Position numbers and translations under genes: made by a program
The notes under the pieces: generated by a model
What the model was told of the DNA's origin: nothing
The model's database searches: none
The model's input: the letters and a program-made list of their open reading frames with translations, nothing else
Source: Candidatus Enterococcus murrayae
Lineage (GTDB): Bacteria; Bacillota; Bacilli; Lactobacillales; Enterococcaceae
Direction: 5' to 3'
NCBI RefSeq assembly: GCF_017315985.1
Contig: NZ_JAFLVR010000011.1
Span: 124,001 to 188,000, forward strand
Length of the DNA: 64,000 nucleotides
In this document: piece by piece, positions 8,946 to 17,258 of the stretch
How the letters are laid out: every line of letters starts with the position of its first letter
How positions within the stretch are numbered: the stretch's first letter is position 1

Positions 8946-9317
8946 ATGGTTAAACGTGGTGATATCTATTTCGCGGATTTATCGCCAGTCATTGGTTCTG
9001 AACAGGGAGGGATTCGTCCGGTATTGGTGATCCAAAATAATTTGGGCAATCATTTTAGTCCAACAATCATTATTGCTGCGATCACAGCAAAAATGGCTAA
9101 GCCCAAATTACCCACACATATAGGGATCAAGTCAAATGGTACCGGAATCGAGCGGGATTCAGTCATTTTATTAGAGCAGATTCGTACGATCGACAAATCA
9201 CGTTTGAAGGAAAAAGTCTGCCACTTAGATCGCTGTTTGATGGCAGAAGTTGATGCTGCTTTACGAATCAGTGTCGGAATCGAAACGATGTCTGCTGTCA
9301 CATCGAATCTTACATAA
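8946..9317 (+). CDS. mazF: MazF/PemK-type mRNA endoribonuclease without a visible antitoxin
   Basis: 123 residues, MazF/EndoA family. It begins with VKRGDIYFADLSP followed by GSEQGGIRPVLVIQ; in Bacillus EndoA equivalent N-terminal residues form the RNase site. The family cleaves mRNA at short single-stranded motifs. SD AAGGAG plus AAGGAG lies directly upstream of ATG 8946. In Bacillus the alr gene is followed by antitoxin then toxin. Here the 189 bp after alr holds no MazE-like ORF, only a 12-codon ORF and an out-of-frame overlapping one. The toxin therefore looks orphaned or uses a distant antitoxin. Confidence 0.88.
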   Translation: MVKRGDIYFADLSPVIGSEQGGIRPVLVIQNNLGNHFSPTIIIAAITAKMAKPKLPTHIGIKSNGTGIERDSVILLEQIRTIDKSRLKEKVCHLDRCLMAEVDAALRISVGIETMSAVTSNLT

Positions 9318-9477
9318 AAATCAGTACTGTTGATTTATCAGTTTCATAAAACAGCATCGCTCATTAGAGGTTTTTTTAATATTTTTCGTCATAAGAGGAA
9401 ACGTAGAAAGTTGAAAGATACTATCAAGCAATTTGTTTTGTTGGTTTTTTACTAGAAATAAAATTTAGCGAGTTATC

Positions 9478-9511
9478 AAGGACGCAACGATTCGTTGCGT
9501 CCTTTTTTTTT
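9478..9511 (+). terminator. Strong terminator after mazF
   Basis: AAGGACGCAACG paired with CGTTGCGTCCTT, then a run of T (9503-9511). The 160 bp between the mazF stop and this hairpin shows nothing else I can support. Confidence 0.9.
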
Positions 9512-9610
9512 CACTTCAACGAATTGTCCATCTACAATCCGTAGTAAACCAGAATTTTTCTATTGTATAATATAGATAAAGAAAAACAGCAAGATGAAGG
9601 TGGGGGAACG

Positions 9611-9910
9611 ATGGTTGAGATTGGTGAACAGCTTAGATATTTTCGACAAAGAAAAGGAATGAGTCAAAAACAAATTGCCGAACTTCTGCACATTACCCCA
9701 CAAACTATTTCCAAGTGGGAACTGAATAAGAGCGCGCCTGATTATGATCAGCTGATCGCTCTTAGTAAAATATATCGAAAAAGTATTGATGCTCTTTTGG
9801 GTCAGGCCAAACCTAGTCTTTTAGATTATCTAGCAGACTCGCAGAATTTTAGAAATCAATATGGAGTGCCTACTACGAAAGGAGAAAAGAGTTATGGAAA
9901 GAATCCATAA
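9611..9910 (+). CDS. Small XRE-family HTH regulator
   Basis: 99 residues. An N-terminal Cro/C1-type helix-turn-helix (about residues 5-60) includes MSQKQIAELLHITPQTISKWE, then a short unrelated tail. I use ATG 9611 after a GGTGGGGG SD; an upstream in-frame TTG at 9563 would lie at the -10 box TATAAT (9566-9571). The last 17 nt overlap the start of the small membrane-protein gene, so the two are translationally coupled and probably form a regulator/effector pair. The target is unknown. Confidence 0.8.
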   Translation: MVEIGEQLRYFRQRKGMSQKQIAELLHITPQTISKWELNKSAPDYDQLIALSKIYRKSIDALLGQAKPSLLDYLADSQNFRNQYGVPTTKGEKSYGKNP

Positions 9911-10103
9911 GATCAATAAGCTGCTTTTGATTACGTATAATTTAGGTGGAGTTTGTTTACTGGCAATTAGCGGATTGGTTGGTATAGGGGCACCTCCAGG
10001 ATATATTCCAATGTGGTTGAAAATCAGTACCGGTATTATTTTCTCCACAATGATCATCGCTCATATTATTCGCTATGGTTTGAAGCGGTTAAACACAAAA
10101 TAG
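9894..10103 (+). CDS. Small two-helix membrane protein
   Basis: 69 residues with two hydrophobic stretches (roughly residues 8-28 and 36-56) joined by a Gly/Pro-rich turn (GIGAPPGYIP), and a basic C-terminus. I chose ATG 9894, 8 nt after AAAGGAG, rather than ATG 9861, which lacks an SD. The family is not recognised. Coupling to the XRE regulator suggests they act together, possibly with the membrane protein sensing or limiting the regulator; that is inference. Confidence 0.65.
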   Translation: MERIHKINKLLLITYNLGGVCLLAISGLVGIGAPPGYIPMWLKISTGIIFSTMIIAHIIRYGLKRLNTK

Positions 10104-10133
10104 GCTGACACAAAAGGTGCCAGCCTATTTTTA
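10097..10133. terminator. Bidirectional terminator
   Basis: AAAATAGGCTG...CAGCCTATTTTT stem between convergent genes, with A-tract on the left and T-tract on the right, serving both strands. Its right arm overlaps the stop of the sortase-like gene. Confidence 0.85.
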
Positions 10134-11138
10134 TGCCTGAGCATAAACGATTAGATTGACTGTATCGCCAAGACAAGTTTGCAAAGTGATTCGTTCTCCG
10201 CCGCCAGCAGATGTAATTTGGTCCCAATTATCTAAGCCAGAAGCAATATCTCTCCCGCTGTCGTCAACTTGAGTCAAGCCAGTCACTATATAGGTTGTTG
10301 CATTACCTGCGCTATCAGTAACTGTAATGGCATCGCCTCCGCTAAGCGATAAGATTGGTGAAAAAATCCCGGGGTTGTGCCCAATGAAATGGGTATTTTG
10401 ATTGTCTGTGCCGGATTGTGTCGGATTACCTCCCCAAGTTGCAGCAATTGCGCCGCTATTGATGATTCCTTGCCCACTACCTTGCCCAGCATTTTGGTAA
10501 GGTAAAGATTGGCCATGGAAAGAAATCTGATTGGGTTGTAATGCTGGCTGTTGCTGAATAGGAGGAGCAGCTGCGGGTTGTGGTTCTTCTGGAACAGGTT
10601 GTGGGGTTTCTTGTTGTGTCATGGATTCTTGTGTATTTTCTATTGGTGCTTGTTGTGCTTCTGTGGAGGAAATGGATTCTTGAGTAGCTGATTGCTTAGG
10701 TTGTTCTGCTAGAGTTTCTTCTGAAGTCGAGGAGACAGGTGGCTGGTTGAGAGAAGTTTTACTTTCTGCTTTTGCAACTTTATTCTTTTTTTCTTTTTCA
10801 ACGATAATCCAAACGGTTCGTTTGTCATGATCTTTTTTATTTTTGGCGGTCAAAACCAAGGAGTGGCGACCTGGCTTACTTGTATTGATAGTAGTGTAGT
10901 TCATCTGAACAGGTTGAAAATCATCAGCCACAGCTTTGTAATACTGTTTTGGATGAAATGAATCATTCGCGGTAATCGTGATTTCGTCATCACCATAGAT
11001 TTTTACTTGTTTTTCGTAGCTTTCCTCCTTTTCAGCTTGGGCATTAGAGATAGAAGAAAAAATGAGCGGACCAAATAATAATAGGAGACTTACAATAACA
11101 AGGGAAAGTAAGATTTTTTTTCTTCTTGATGGTTTCAA
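10131..11138 (-). CDS. Membrane-anchored sortase-like protein with Asn at the expected Arg position
   Basis: 335 residues: N-terminal signal anchor (about 9-32), an Ig-like/DUF5011-like segment (about 45-115), a Glu/Gln/Pro-rich linker (about 120-200), then a sortase-type barrel. The catalytic His is likely His254 in HFIGHNPG and the Cys is Cys322 in TLQTC. Sortases need an Arg a few residues later on the next strand; here the aligned position is Asn328 (VNLIVYA), so the triad looks incomplete. It starts at TTG 11138 after GGAGGGA. It stands alone, convergent with the XRE pair. It could be a pseudo-enzyme or a divergent sortase (class D/F-like). Extracytoplasmic. Confidence 0.75.
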   Translation of the reverse strand: MKPSRRKKILLSLVIVSLLLLFGPLIFSSISNAQAEKEESYEKQVKIYGDDEITITANDSFHPKQYYKAVADDFQPVQMNYTTINTSKPGRHSLVLTAKNKKDHDKRTVWIIVEKEKKNKVAKAESKTSLNQPPVSSTSEETLAEQPKQSATQESISSTEAQQAPIENTQESMTQQETPQPVPEEPQPAAAPPIQQQPALQPNQISFHGQSLPYQNAGQGSGQGIINSGAIAATWGGNPTQSGTDNQNTHFIGHNPGIFSPILSLSGGDAITVTDSAGNATTYIVTGLTQVDDSGRDIASGLDNWDQITSAGGGERITLQTCLGDTVNLIVYAQA

Positions 11139-11288
11139 GAAAATCCCTCCTTTTTCTTATTTGTCTAAAGGATAAAGTAGGAAACAATAATGGGGAATAA
11201 AAATAACGTAATTGTTAAATGCGAATGTTATTTGTGAATTTTAGTTAAATAAATATCAATATTTTTCCGTTTTCATAGAGTTATTTTA

Positions 11289-11316
11289 TGATATAATGAC
11301 CAAGTAATGTTATAAT
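11289..11316 (+). promoter_or_regulatory. Two overlapping extended -10 promoters
   Basis: TGATATAAT (11289-11297) and TGTTATAAT (11308-11316) are both extended -10 elements, 19 bp apart, upstream of the Mga-like regulator. No consensus -35 is needed for this type. Confidence 0.55.
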
Positions 11317-11381
11317 CCAAAAACTTAAAATTTATTATCGGATTTGAAGATTAGTGACAACTGGCTTAGGAGGATACTTTT

Positions 11382-12836
11382 GTGCGGAGACTATTAAAAA
11401 ATACAACACAACGACGATTAGCCATTATTGGCGTTTTACGAGATTTGATTGGATGGCAGAATCCAGAAATGATTGCAGATCTGTTAGATTGTTCGATGAA
11501 AACAATCCTATCTGATGTAGAAGCAATCAATGAACATTGGGGCGAGCACGTCGGTGTAGAGTATTCCCGTACAAATGGTTTGCGGTTGAACGATGCGCTT
11601 CACAACAAAACACGGCAATTGGCACGGAATTTAATGGAAGAATCTGAAGCATTTACATTTTTAGAGCGGATTTTCTTTCAACCGAATGAAGACATGGATT
11701 ATTGGATCAATGAGTTGTATATTAGCGAGGCTACTTTTTATCGAATGATTAAGCAGATTGATAAGGTCTTAAAAGAAAAAGGTTTGGTTTTAGAACGCAG
11801 GCCTTTTCGGATTACCGCTAAAAATGAACGCTGGGTGCGTGTCTTTTATGTTCAATTATTGCTAGAGAAATATGGCTTAAATGAATGGCCTTTTGATCTC
11901 GAACATGAACGAGTGATCGATTTTATAAGAAATGCGAATCGCTCTTTTGACATTGTTTATAATGATCGGGAAATTTTGGAAAGCAGCTATTTACTGGCAG
12001 TGATTATTGTTCGGACCTCTCAAGGGTTTGTTTTAACTGAAAATGAGAAAATGAATCTAAATCAAGCGTTGATTGATAAAATTTTGACTCTGCGGCCAGC
12101 AGCAGATCGAATAGTTTACGGTACCCAATATAATGTGACAAATCAATGGTATTACGAAGTGGCGAATAGTTTATTTTGTTCTTGTTTCATTACACGCTTT
12201 GAACCTAGCTGTCAGATCACTTTGAGATATTTAGAAAGTTTTTTAAGGGAGTTGGAACTGGTTCATGAGCTGACATTGACAGAGGAACGAAGGAAAAAGA
12301 TTCTACAAAAATTACTGCAGCTTCAGGCCGCTTACCAAGTATGTCCGTATCCACGCTCAATTCTATTCGATTCGGCAGCATATTTTTCAAGAAATGCAAA
12401 ACAACAATATCCCCACTTTACGAAGTATGTTCATCAATTACTATTACGTATGGAACGAACGCATAGTGATCCTTGGTTTAGTCAGTTTTATTTTGCTGTT
12501 TTGACGATTTTATTTAAAGAATGGGAAGGGCTGGCACATTCACTGGATGTTCATTCTGCTAAGGTACAGATTTTAGTAGTGAGTGATTCGGGGATAAGTC
12601 ATGCAGAGATGCTCGCGGAATTGATTAGAAACCGTTTTTATTATCTTGTGGGGATCGAGGCGCATCAGGGATCGATATTGGATTTTTCTCCTGACGAGAG
12701 TTTTAAAAAGTACGATCTGGTGATTGCTAACTATCCGATAAAAGATTATTCTTATGGGAATTTAAAAATTGTCGATGATTTTTTGACGGAGAGTGATTTA
12801 TCATCGATCGGCTCCTTTATCAAAAATATTCATTAG
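11382..12836 (+). CDS. Mga-family transcriptional regulator
   Basis: 484 residues. N-terminal winged HTH (about 10-60; NPEMIADLLDCSMKTILSDV) and a second HTH (about 100-140; ISEATFYRMIKQI), then a long helical PRD-like middle. The C-terminal EIIB-like domain (about 390-480) begins VQILVVSDSGISHAEM. This is the Mga/AtxA architecture, whose members control surface or virulence genes and respond to PTS phosphorylation. The start is GTG 11382, 7 nt after AGGAGG. It is monocistronic. The sortase-like gene diverges from it across a 240-bp AT-rich gap and is a possible target. Confidence 0.8.
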   Translation: MRRLLKNTTQRRLAIIGVLRDLIGWQNPEMIADLLDCSMKTILSDVEAINEHWGEHVGVEYSRTNGLRLNDALHNKTRQLARNLMEESEAFTFLERIFFQPNEDMDYWINELYISEATFYRMIKQIDKVLKEKGLVLERRPFRITAKNERWVRVFYVQLLLEKYGLNEWPFDLEHERVIDFIRNANRSFDIVYNDREILESSYLLAVIIVRTSQGFVLTENEKMNLNQALIDKILTLRPAADRIVYGTQYNVTNQWYYEVANSLFCSCFITRFEPSCQITLRYLESFLRELELVHELTLTEERRKKILQKLLQLQAAYQVCPYPRSILFDSAAYFSRNAKQQYPHFTKYVHQLLLRMERTHSDPWFSQFYFAVLTILFKEWEGLAHSLDVHSAKVQILVVSDSGISHAEMLAELIRNRFYYLVGIEAHQGSILDFSPDESFKKYDLVIANYPIKDYSYGNLKIVDDFLTESDLSSIGSFIKNIH

Positions 12837-12862
12837 AAGACTCGCTCTGAGTCTTCTTTTTT
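12835..12862 (+). terminator. Terminator of the Mga-like gene
   Basis: AGAAGACTC (12835-12843) / GAGTCTTCT (12849-12857) followed by Ts. Confidence 0.88.
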
Positions 12863-12955
12863 ATGAAAAAGGGGTGAATTTATTAGAACTTTTGCGAAAA
12901 AATCTCTATACTATAGTAAGCAATCATTAATGAAAGAATGGAAGGACGTGAGTAC

Positions 12956-14695
12956 ATGTTAAAACAATTACTGGCAAATGTCGGTGAATATAAGAAGCAG
13001 AGTTTACAGACCCCGTTATTTACAATGGGAGAGGTACTAATGGATGTGATCATGCCCTTAATCATGGCAGGCTTGATCGACCAAGGGATCGAAAAAAGTG
13101 ATACGAATACGATTTTGCGTTATGGCGGCCTACTATTTTTGTGTGCATTGTTTGCACTTGCTATGGGAACTTTAGGGGGACGGACGGCAGCAATTGCTTC
13201 GGCAGGCTTTGCAAAAAATTTACGTCATAACCTATTTGAACGGATTCAGAGTTTTTCTTTCTCGAATATTGACCGCTTTTCAAGTTCGAGTCTGATTACC
13301 CGTTTAACAACAGATGTGACGAACGTGCAGAATGCTTATCAAATGGTGATCCGGATTTTGGTGCGGTCGCCATTGATCTTGATCTTTTCTTTAGTGATGA
13401 CATTTCATATCAATCGGGAACTATCAATGATTTATTTAGTGATCGTACCGATTATGATCGTGGGTCTTGGCCTGATCATTCGGTTTGCCCACCCATTGTT
13501 CGAAAAAGTATTCCGGACATATGATCGTCTGAACAATGTTGTACACGAAAACCTGCAGGGAATTCGTGTGGTGAAATCCTATGTGCGGGAAGAGCATGAA
13601 GAAGAAAAATTCAGCCGCGTATCAAAAATGGTTTTTGATAATTTTACGAAAGCGCAGAGAATTGTTGCTTTCAATATGCCGCTTCTGCAGGTCGCAGTTT
13701 ATGCGTGTATGCTGCTGCTTTCTTGGTTAGGCGCAGAGTTGATCGTAAATAAAGGAAATCTGACGACGGGTGAACTAGTCAGTATGTTCAATTATACGAT
13801 GCAGATTTTGATGAGCTTGATGATGATGTCGATGACCTTTGTCCAATTGATGATCGCTCGTACATCCGCTGAGCGAATCACAGAAGTGCTTAATGAAGAA
13901 AGTGATTTGAAAAATGGCGAGAATCCATTGACGGAAGTACCAGATGGTTCGGTAGAATTTCAAAATGTCTGCTTCAGCTACAAAGATGATATGGACAAAT
14001 TAGTACTGGAAAATATCGATTTGAAAATTGCTTCAGGCGAAGTGATTGGAATCGTCGGTGGGACCGGAAGTTCAAAATCTAGTCTGGTGCAGCTGATTCC
14101 TAGATTGTATGATGTGACTCATGGCGAAATCAAAGTTGGCGGTCACGATGTGCGAAGCTATGACTTGGAAGCATTACGTGATCAAGTTGGGATGGTTTTA
14201 CAAAATAATGTTTTATTCAGTGGAACAATCACAGAAAATCTTCGGTGGGGCGATGAAAAAGCAACGGAAGAAGAAGTTATTCATGCTGCAACGATTGCAC
14301 AGGCAGATTCCTTTATTCAAGAGTTCCCTAATAAATATGACACGATGATTTCTGAAGGCGGGAATAATGTTTCTGGCGGACAGAAACAACGATTGACGAT
14401 TGCTCGTGCGTTATTGAAGAAGCCGAAGATTTTGATTTTGGATGATTCGACTAGTGCTGTGGATACGAAAACAGATCGAGCAATCCGCGAAGGGCTGACT
14501 AATGAGATTCCTGGAACAACGACCTTTATCATCTCGCAGCGGATCAGTTCCATCCAAGATGCGGACCGTATTATTGTATTAGATGACGGAAAAATAAATG
14601 GAATCGGAACACATGATGAGTTGTTAGCAAATAATTTGATTTATCAAGAAGTTTTTGATTCTCAACAGAAAGGATTTGGTGATCATGATGAATAA
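12956..14695 (+). CDS. ABC exporter half-transporter, degenerate-site subunit (pair 1)
   Basis: 579 residues: six-helix transmembrane domain (about 1-310) fused to an ATPase domain. The Walker A reads GGTGSSKSS, with Ser where the consensus has Gly before Lys. The signature is VSGGQ. The Walker B is ILILDDSTSAVD, with Asp in place of the catalytic Glu. The substituted Glu marks this as the non-canonical half of a heterodimeric (LmrCD/BmrCD/EfrCD-like) multidrug-type exporter. I use ATG 12956 after GGAAGGA; ATG 12938 lacks an SD. It overlaps its partner by 11 nt. The substrate is not known. Confidence 0.88.
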   Translation: MLKQLLANVGEYKKQSLQTPLFTMGEVLMDVIMPLIMAGLIDQGIEKSDTNTILRYGGLLFLCALFALAMGTLGGRTAAIASAGFAKNLRHNLFERIQSFSFSNIDRFSSSSLITRLTTDVTNVQNAYQMVIRILVRSPLILIFSLVMTFHINRELSMIYLVIVPIMIVGLGLIIRFAHPLFEKVFRTYDRLNNVVHENLQGIRVVKSYVREEHEEEKFSRVSKMVFDNFTKAQRIVAFNMPLLQVAVYACMLLLSWLGAELIVNKGNLTTGELVSMFNYTMQILMSLMMMSMTFVQLMIARTSAERITEVLNEESDLKNGENPLTEVPDGSVEFQNVCFSYKDDMDKLVLENIDLKIASGEVIGIVGGTGSSKSSLVQLIPRLYDVTHGEIKVGGHDVRSYDLEALRDQVGMVLQNNVLFSGTITENLRWGDEKATEEEVIHAATIAQADSFIQEFPNKYDTMISEGGNNVSGGQKQRLTIARALLKKPKILILDDSTSAVDTKTDRAIREGLTNEIPGTTTFIISQRISSIQDADRIIVLDDGKINGIGTHDELLANNLIYQEVFDSQQKGFGDHDE

Positions 14696-16565
14696 AATGC
14701 CTGCAGCCAAATCCAACCCAATGAAAACCATCAAGCGCTTATTGAAAATCATGGCGAAAGAACATAAAGTTCAATTGGTAATCGTCTTTTTCATGATCCT
14801 GATTAGTGCTTTTGCAAATGTACGAGGATCGCTGTTCTTGCAAGTTGTGATCGATGATTACATCACACCGCTGATTGGACAAAGCAATCCGAATTTTACT
14901 GGTTTGTTAAAAGCGATCGTAACGATGGCATTGATCTATGTTGTCGGAATTATTGGGACACTTTCTTATAATTTGATCATGGTGAAGGTATCTGAGGGGA
15001 CACAGAAGAAAATTCGCGATCAGATGTTTAATCATTTAGAGACATTGCCGCTTCGTTATTTTGATTCAAATGCAGACGGGGACATCATGAGTCATTTTAC
15101 GAATGACACGGATACGCTGCGTCAAATGATTTCACAGAGTATACCAAACTTGATGATGGCATTGGTGACTTTTGTCTCAGTTTTTATCGCGATGTTCTCA
15201 TTGAGCGTCCCTTTGACTTGCTTCGTCATCGTTTCGGTCTCATTGATGCTCGTGATGCTCCGCTTTATTACTAACCGCAGCGGGCGCTATTTTGGGGAGC
15301 AGCAGCGTTCTCTCGGGAAGGTCAATGGCTACATCGAAGAAATGATGCATGGCCAGAAAGTAGTGAAGGTCTTCAACCATGAAGAAACAGCAATGAAGGA
15401 ATTCGATGTAATCAATGATCAGCTGCAGGAAAGTGCTACGAAAGCCAATGCTACGGCAAATACCTTGATGCCGATCATGATGAATCTGTTAAATATTCAA
15501 TACGTTCTAGTAGCGATTATTGGAGGGTTATTTGCTGTTTACGGTGTTTCCGCTTTGACAGTAGGGATGATCGCATCCTTCTTGCAATTGAGTCGTTCCT
15601 TGAATGGACCTATCAGTCAAATTTCCCAACAAATCAATTTTGTTATTATGGCATTAGCTGGTGCTGATCGTATCTTCCAACTATTGGATGAAGAATCTGA
15701 AGTGGATGATGGCTACGTGACTTTAGTGAATGTCAAAGAAGTGGATGGAAAACTGATTGAAACTAAAGAGCGGACGGGCATCTGGGCATGGAAACATCCT
15801 CATGAAGATGGAACTACCTCCTATGTTCAATTAACTGGAGATGTTCGTTTTGAAGACGTCAATTTTGGCTACAACGATGAGCAACTAGTCCTGCATGATA
15901 TTAACTTATATGCTGAGCCAGGCCAAAAAGTAGCATTTGTTGGTGCAACTGGTGCCGGGAAAACAACGATTACAAATTTAATCAATCGCTTCTATGATAT
16001 TCAAGAAGGCAAGATTCGTTATGATGGAGTCAATGTCAAAAAAATTAAAAAGGCTTCTCTTCGTTCGTCTTTAGGGATTGTTTTGCAAGACACGCATTTA
16101 TTTACGGGAACGGTCAAAGAGAATATTCGTTACGGCAACTTAAGTGCAACGGATGAAGAGGTTTATCAAGCCGCAAAATTATCAAATGCGGATACTTTTA
16201 TTCAGCATCTACCAGAAAAATACGATACAGTAATTACTGGTGATGGTGAAGGCTTGTCACAGGGACAGCGCCAGTTGCTTGCGATTGCTCGGGCAGCGAT
16301 CGCTGATCCTCCTGTTATGATCATGGATGAAGCAACCTCGAGTATCGATACTCGAACTGAAAGTATCGTGCAAACAGGGATGGATCGTTTGATGGAAGGA
16401 CGTACAGTATTTGTGATTGCCCATCGATTGTCAACGATTCAAAATTCTGATGTCATTATGGTGATGGATCATGGTCGAATCATTGAACGAGGAGACCACG
16501 AAAGCCTACTAGCTGAACATGGAATGTACTATCAACTATATACTGGAAAAGTTGAGTTAGATTAA
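14685..16565 (+). CDS. ABC exporter half-transporter, catalytic subunit (pair 1)
   Basis: 626 residues: six-helix domain (about 25-345) and ATPase domain. Canonical Walker A GATGAGKTT, Walker B VMIMDEATSSID with the catalytic Glu, and signature LSQGQ, which completes the degenerate site of its partner in trans. The linker before the ATPase is longer than usual (about residues 345-380, containing TGIWAWKHPHEDG). The start is ATG 14685, inside the end of the upstream gene, after AAAGGA. Together the pair probably exports hydrophobic compounds or lipids across the membrane. Confidence 0.9.
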   Translation: MMNKMPAAKSNPMKTIKRLLKIMAKEHKVQLVIVFFMILISAFANVRGSLFLQVVIDDYITPLIGQSNPNFTGLLKAIVTMALIYVVGIIGTLSYNLIMVKVSEGTQKKIRDQMFNHLETLPLRYFDSNADGDIMSHFTNDTDTLRQMISQSIPNLMMALVTFVSVFIAMFSLSVPLTCFVIVSVSLMLVMLRFITNRSGRYFGEQQRSLGKVNGYIEEMMHGQKVVKVFNHEETAMKEFDVINDQLQESATKANATANTLMPIMMNLLNIQYVLVAIIGGLFAVYGVSALTVGMIASFLQLSRSLNGPISQISQQINFVIMALAGADRIFQLLDEESEVDDGYVTLVNVKEVDGKLIETKERTGIWAWKHPHEDGTTSYVQLTGDVRFEDVNFGYNDEQLVLHDINLYAEPGQKVAFVGATGAGKTTITNLINRFYDIQEGKIRYDGVNVKKIKKASLRSSLGIVLQDTHLFTGTVKENIRYGNLSATDEEVYQAAKLSNADTFIQHLPEKYDTVITGDGEGLSQGQRQLLAIARAAIADPPVMIMDEATSSIDTRTESIVQTGMDRLMEGRTVFVIAHRLSTIQNSDVIMVMDHGRIIERGDHESLLAEHGMYYQLYTGKVELD

Positions 16566-16576
16566 TAAACGTATTG

Positions 16577-16609
16577 AAGGTGTGCCCGATGTCGTGGCAC
16601 ACCTTTTTT
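16577..16609 (+). terminator. Terminator of ABC pair 1
   Basis: AGGTGTGCC (16578-16586) / GGCACACCT (16596-16604) followed by TTTTTT. Confidence 0.9.
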
Positions 16610-16735
16610 ACTGCCTTGCAAAGAATCAACTACCAGTTGAAAACCGTTCTGAAACAAAAAATCAACTATTTTTTTATAAAAATAAAAGGAACGATTTGAG
16701 AAAATCATCTTTTAGTTGAAGTTTCAGCCGTTTAA

Positions 16736-16765
16736 TTGGAACAAGTTCAAGATAATCGCTACAAT
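16736..16765 (+). promoter_or_regulatory. Promoter of the GNAT/oxidoreductase operon
   Basis: TTGGAA (16736-16741), 18-bp spacer, TACAAT (16760-16765), 32 bp before the acetyltransferase start. Confidence 0.6.
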
Positions 16766-16797
16766 AAAATAAAGACTTTTGGAGAGGGTGAAAAGCT

Positions 16798-17256
16798 ATG
16801 ACGATTAAAATTTCACGGCTGAATTTATCAGAATTACCCCAAGCTAAAAAAATGATCAAAAAAGTTTTTATGACGTTTGAGGCACCCGATTATTCTGATG
16901 AAGGCGTTGCCCATTTTTTGACCTATTTGAATGAGGAACTTGAAAAGGAGCTTTCAGCGAAACAGGTACAGCTTTGGTGTGGAAAACAGGATCAGCAAAT
17001 CGTAGGTATATTAGCTGTTCGTCTGCCTGACCATGTCGCGCTGCTTTTTGTCGATTCGGCTTATCATCGTCAGGGCATCGCAAAGAAAATGTACCAAGAG
17101 ATGCTGTCAGAGTTATCACTGAAGCAAGTGACAGTCAATTCTTCTCCTTATGCTGTATCAGTGTATGAAAAATTAGGGTTTCAGCTTAATGGAAAAGAAG
17201 AGACGGTCTCGGGGATCCGGTTTCAGCCAATGATATTTAGCAGAGAGGATGAATAA
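16798..17256 (+). CDS. GNAT-family N-acetyltransferase
   Basis: 152 residues with the GNAT fold: the acetyl-CoA loop is YHRQGIAKKMY (about 92-102) after the strand LLFVD, and the C-terminal PYAVSVYEKLGF is the usual family end. The acceptor is unknown. It starts at ATG 16798 with GGAGAGGG upstream. It is separated by only 2 nt from the oxidoreductase gene, so the two form an operon. Confidence 0.85.
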   Translation: MTIKISRLNLSELPQAKKMIKKVFMTFEAPDYSDEGVAHFLTYLNEELEKELSAKQVQLWCGKQDQQIVGILAVRLPDHVALLFVDSAYHRQGIAKKMYQEMLSELSLKQVTVNSSPYAVSVYEKLGFQLNGKEETVSGIRFQPMIFSREDE

Positions 17257-17258
17257 AG

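Noticed and set aside
8833-9030. 65-codon ORF overlapping mazF, considered as a missing antitoxin
   Set aside because: It runs out of frame into mazF, lacks an SD and shows no MazE or ribbon-helix-helix features.
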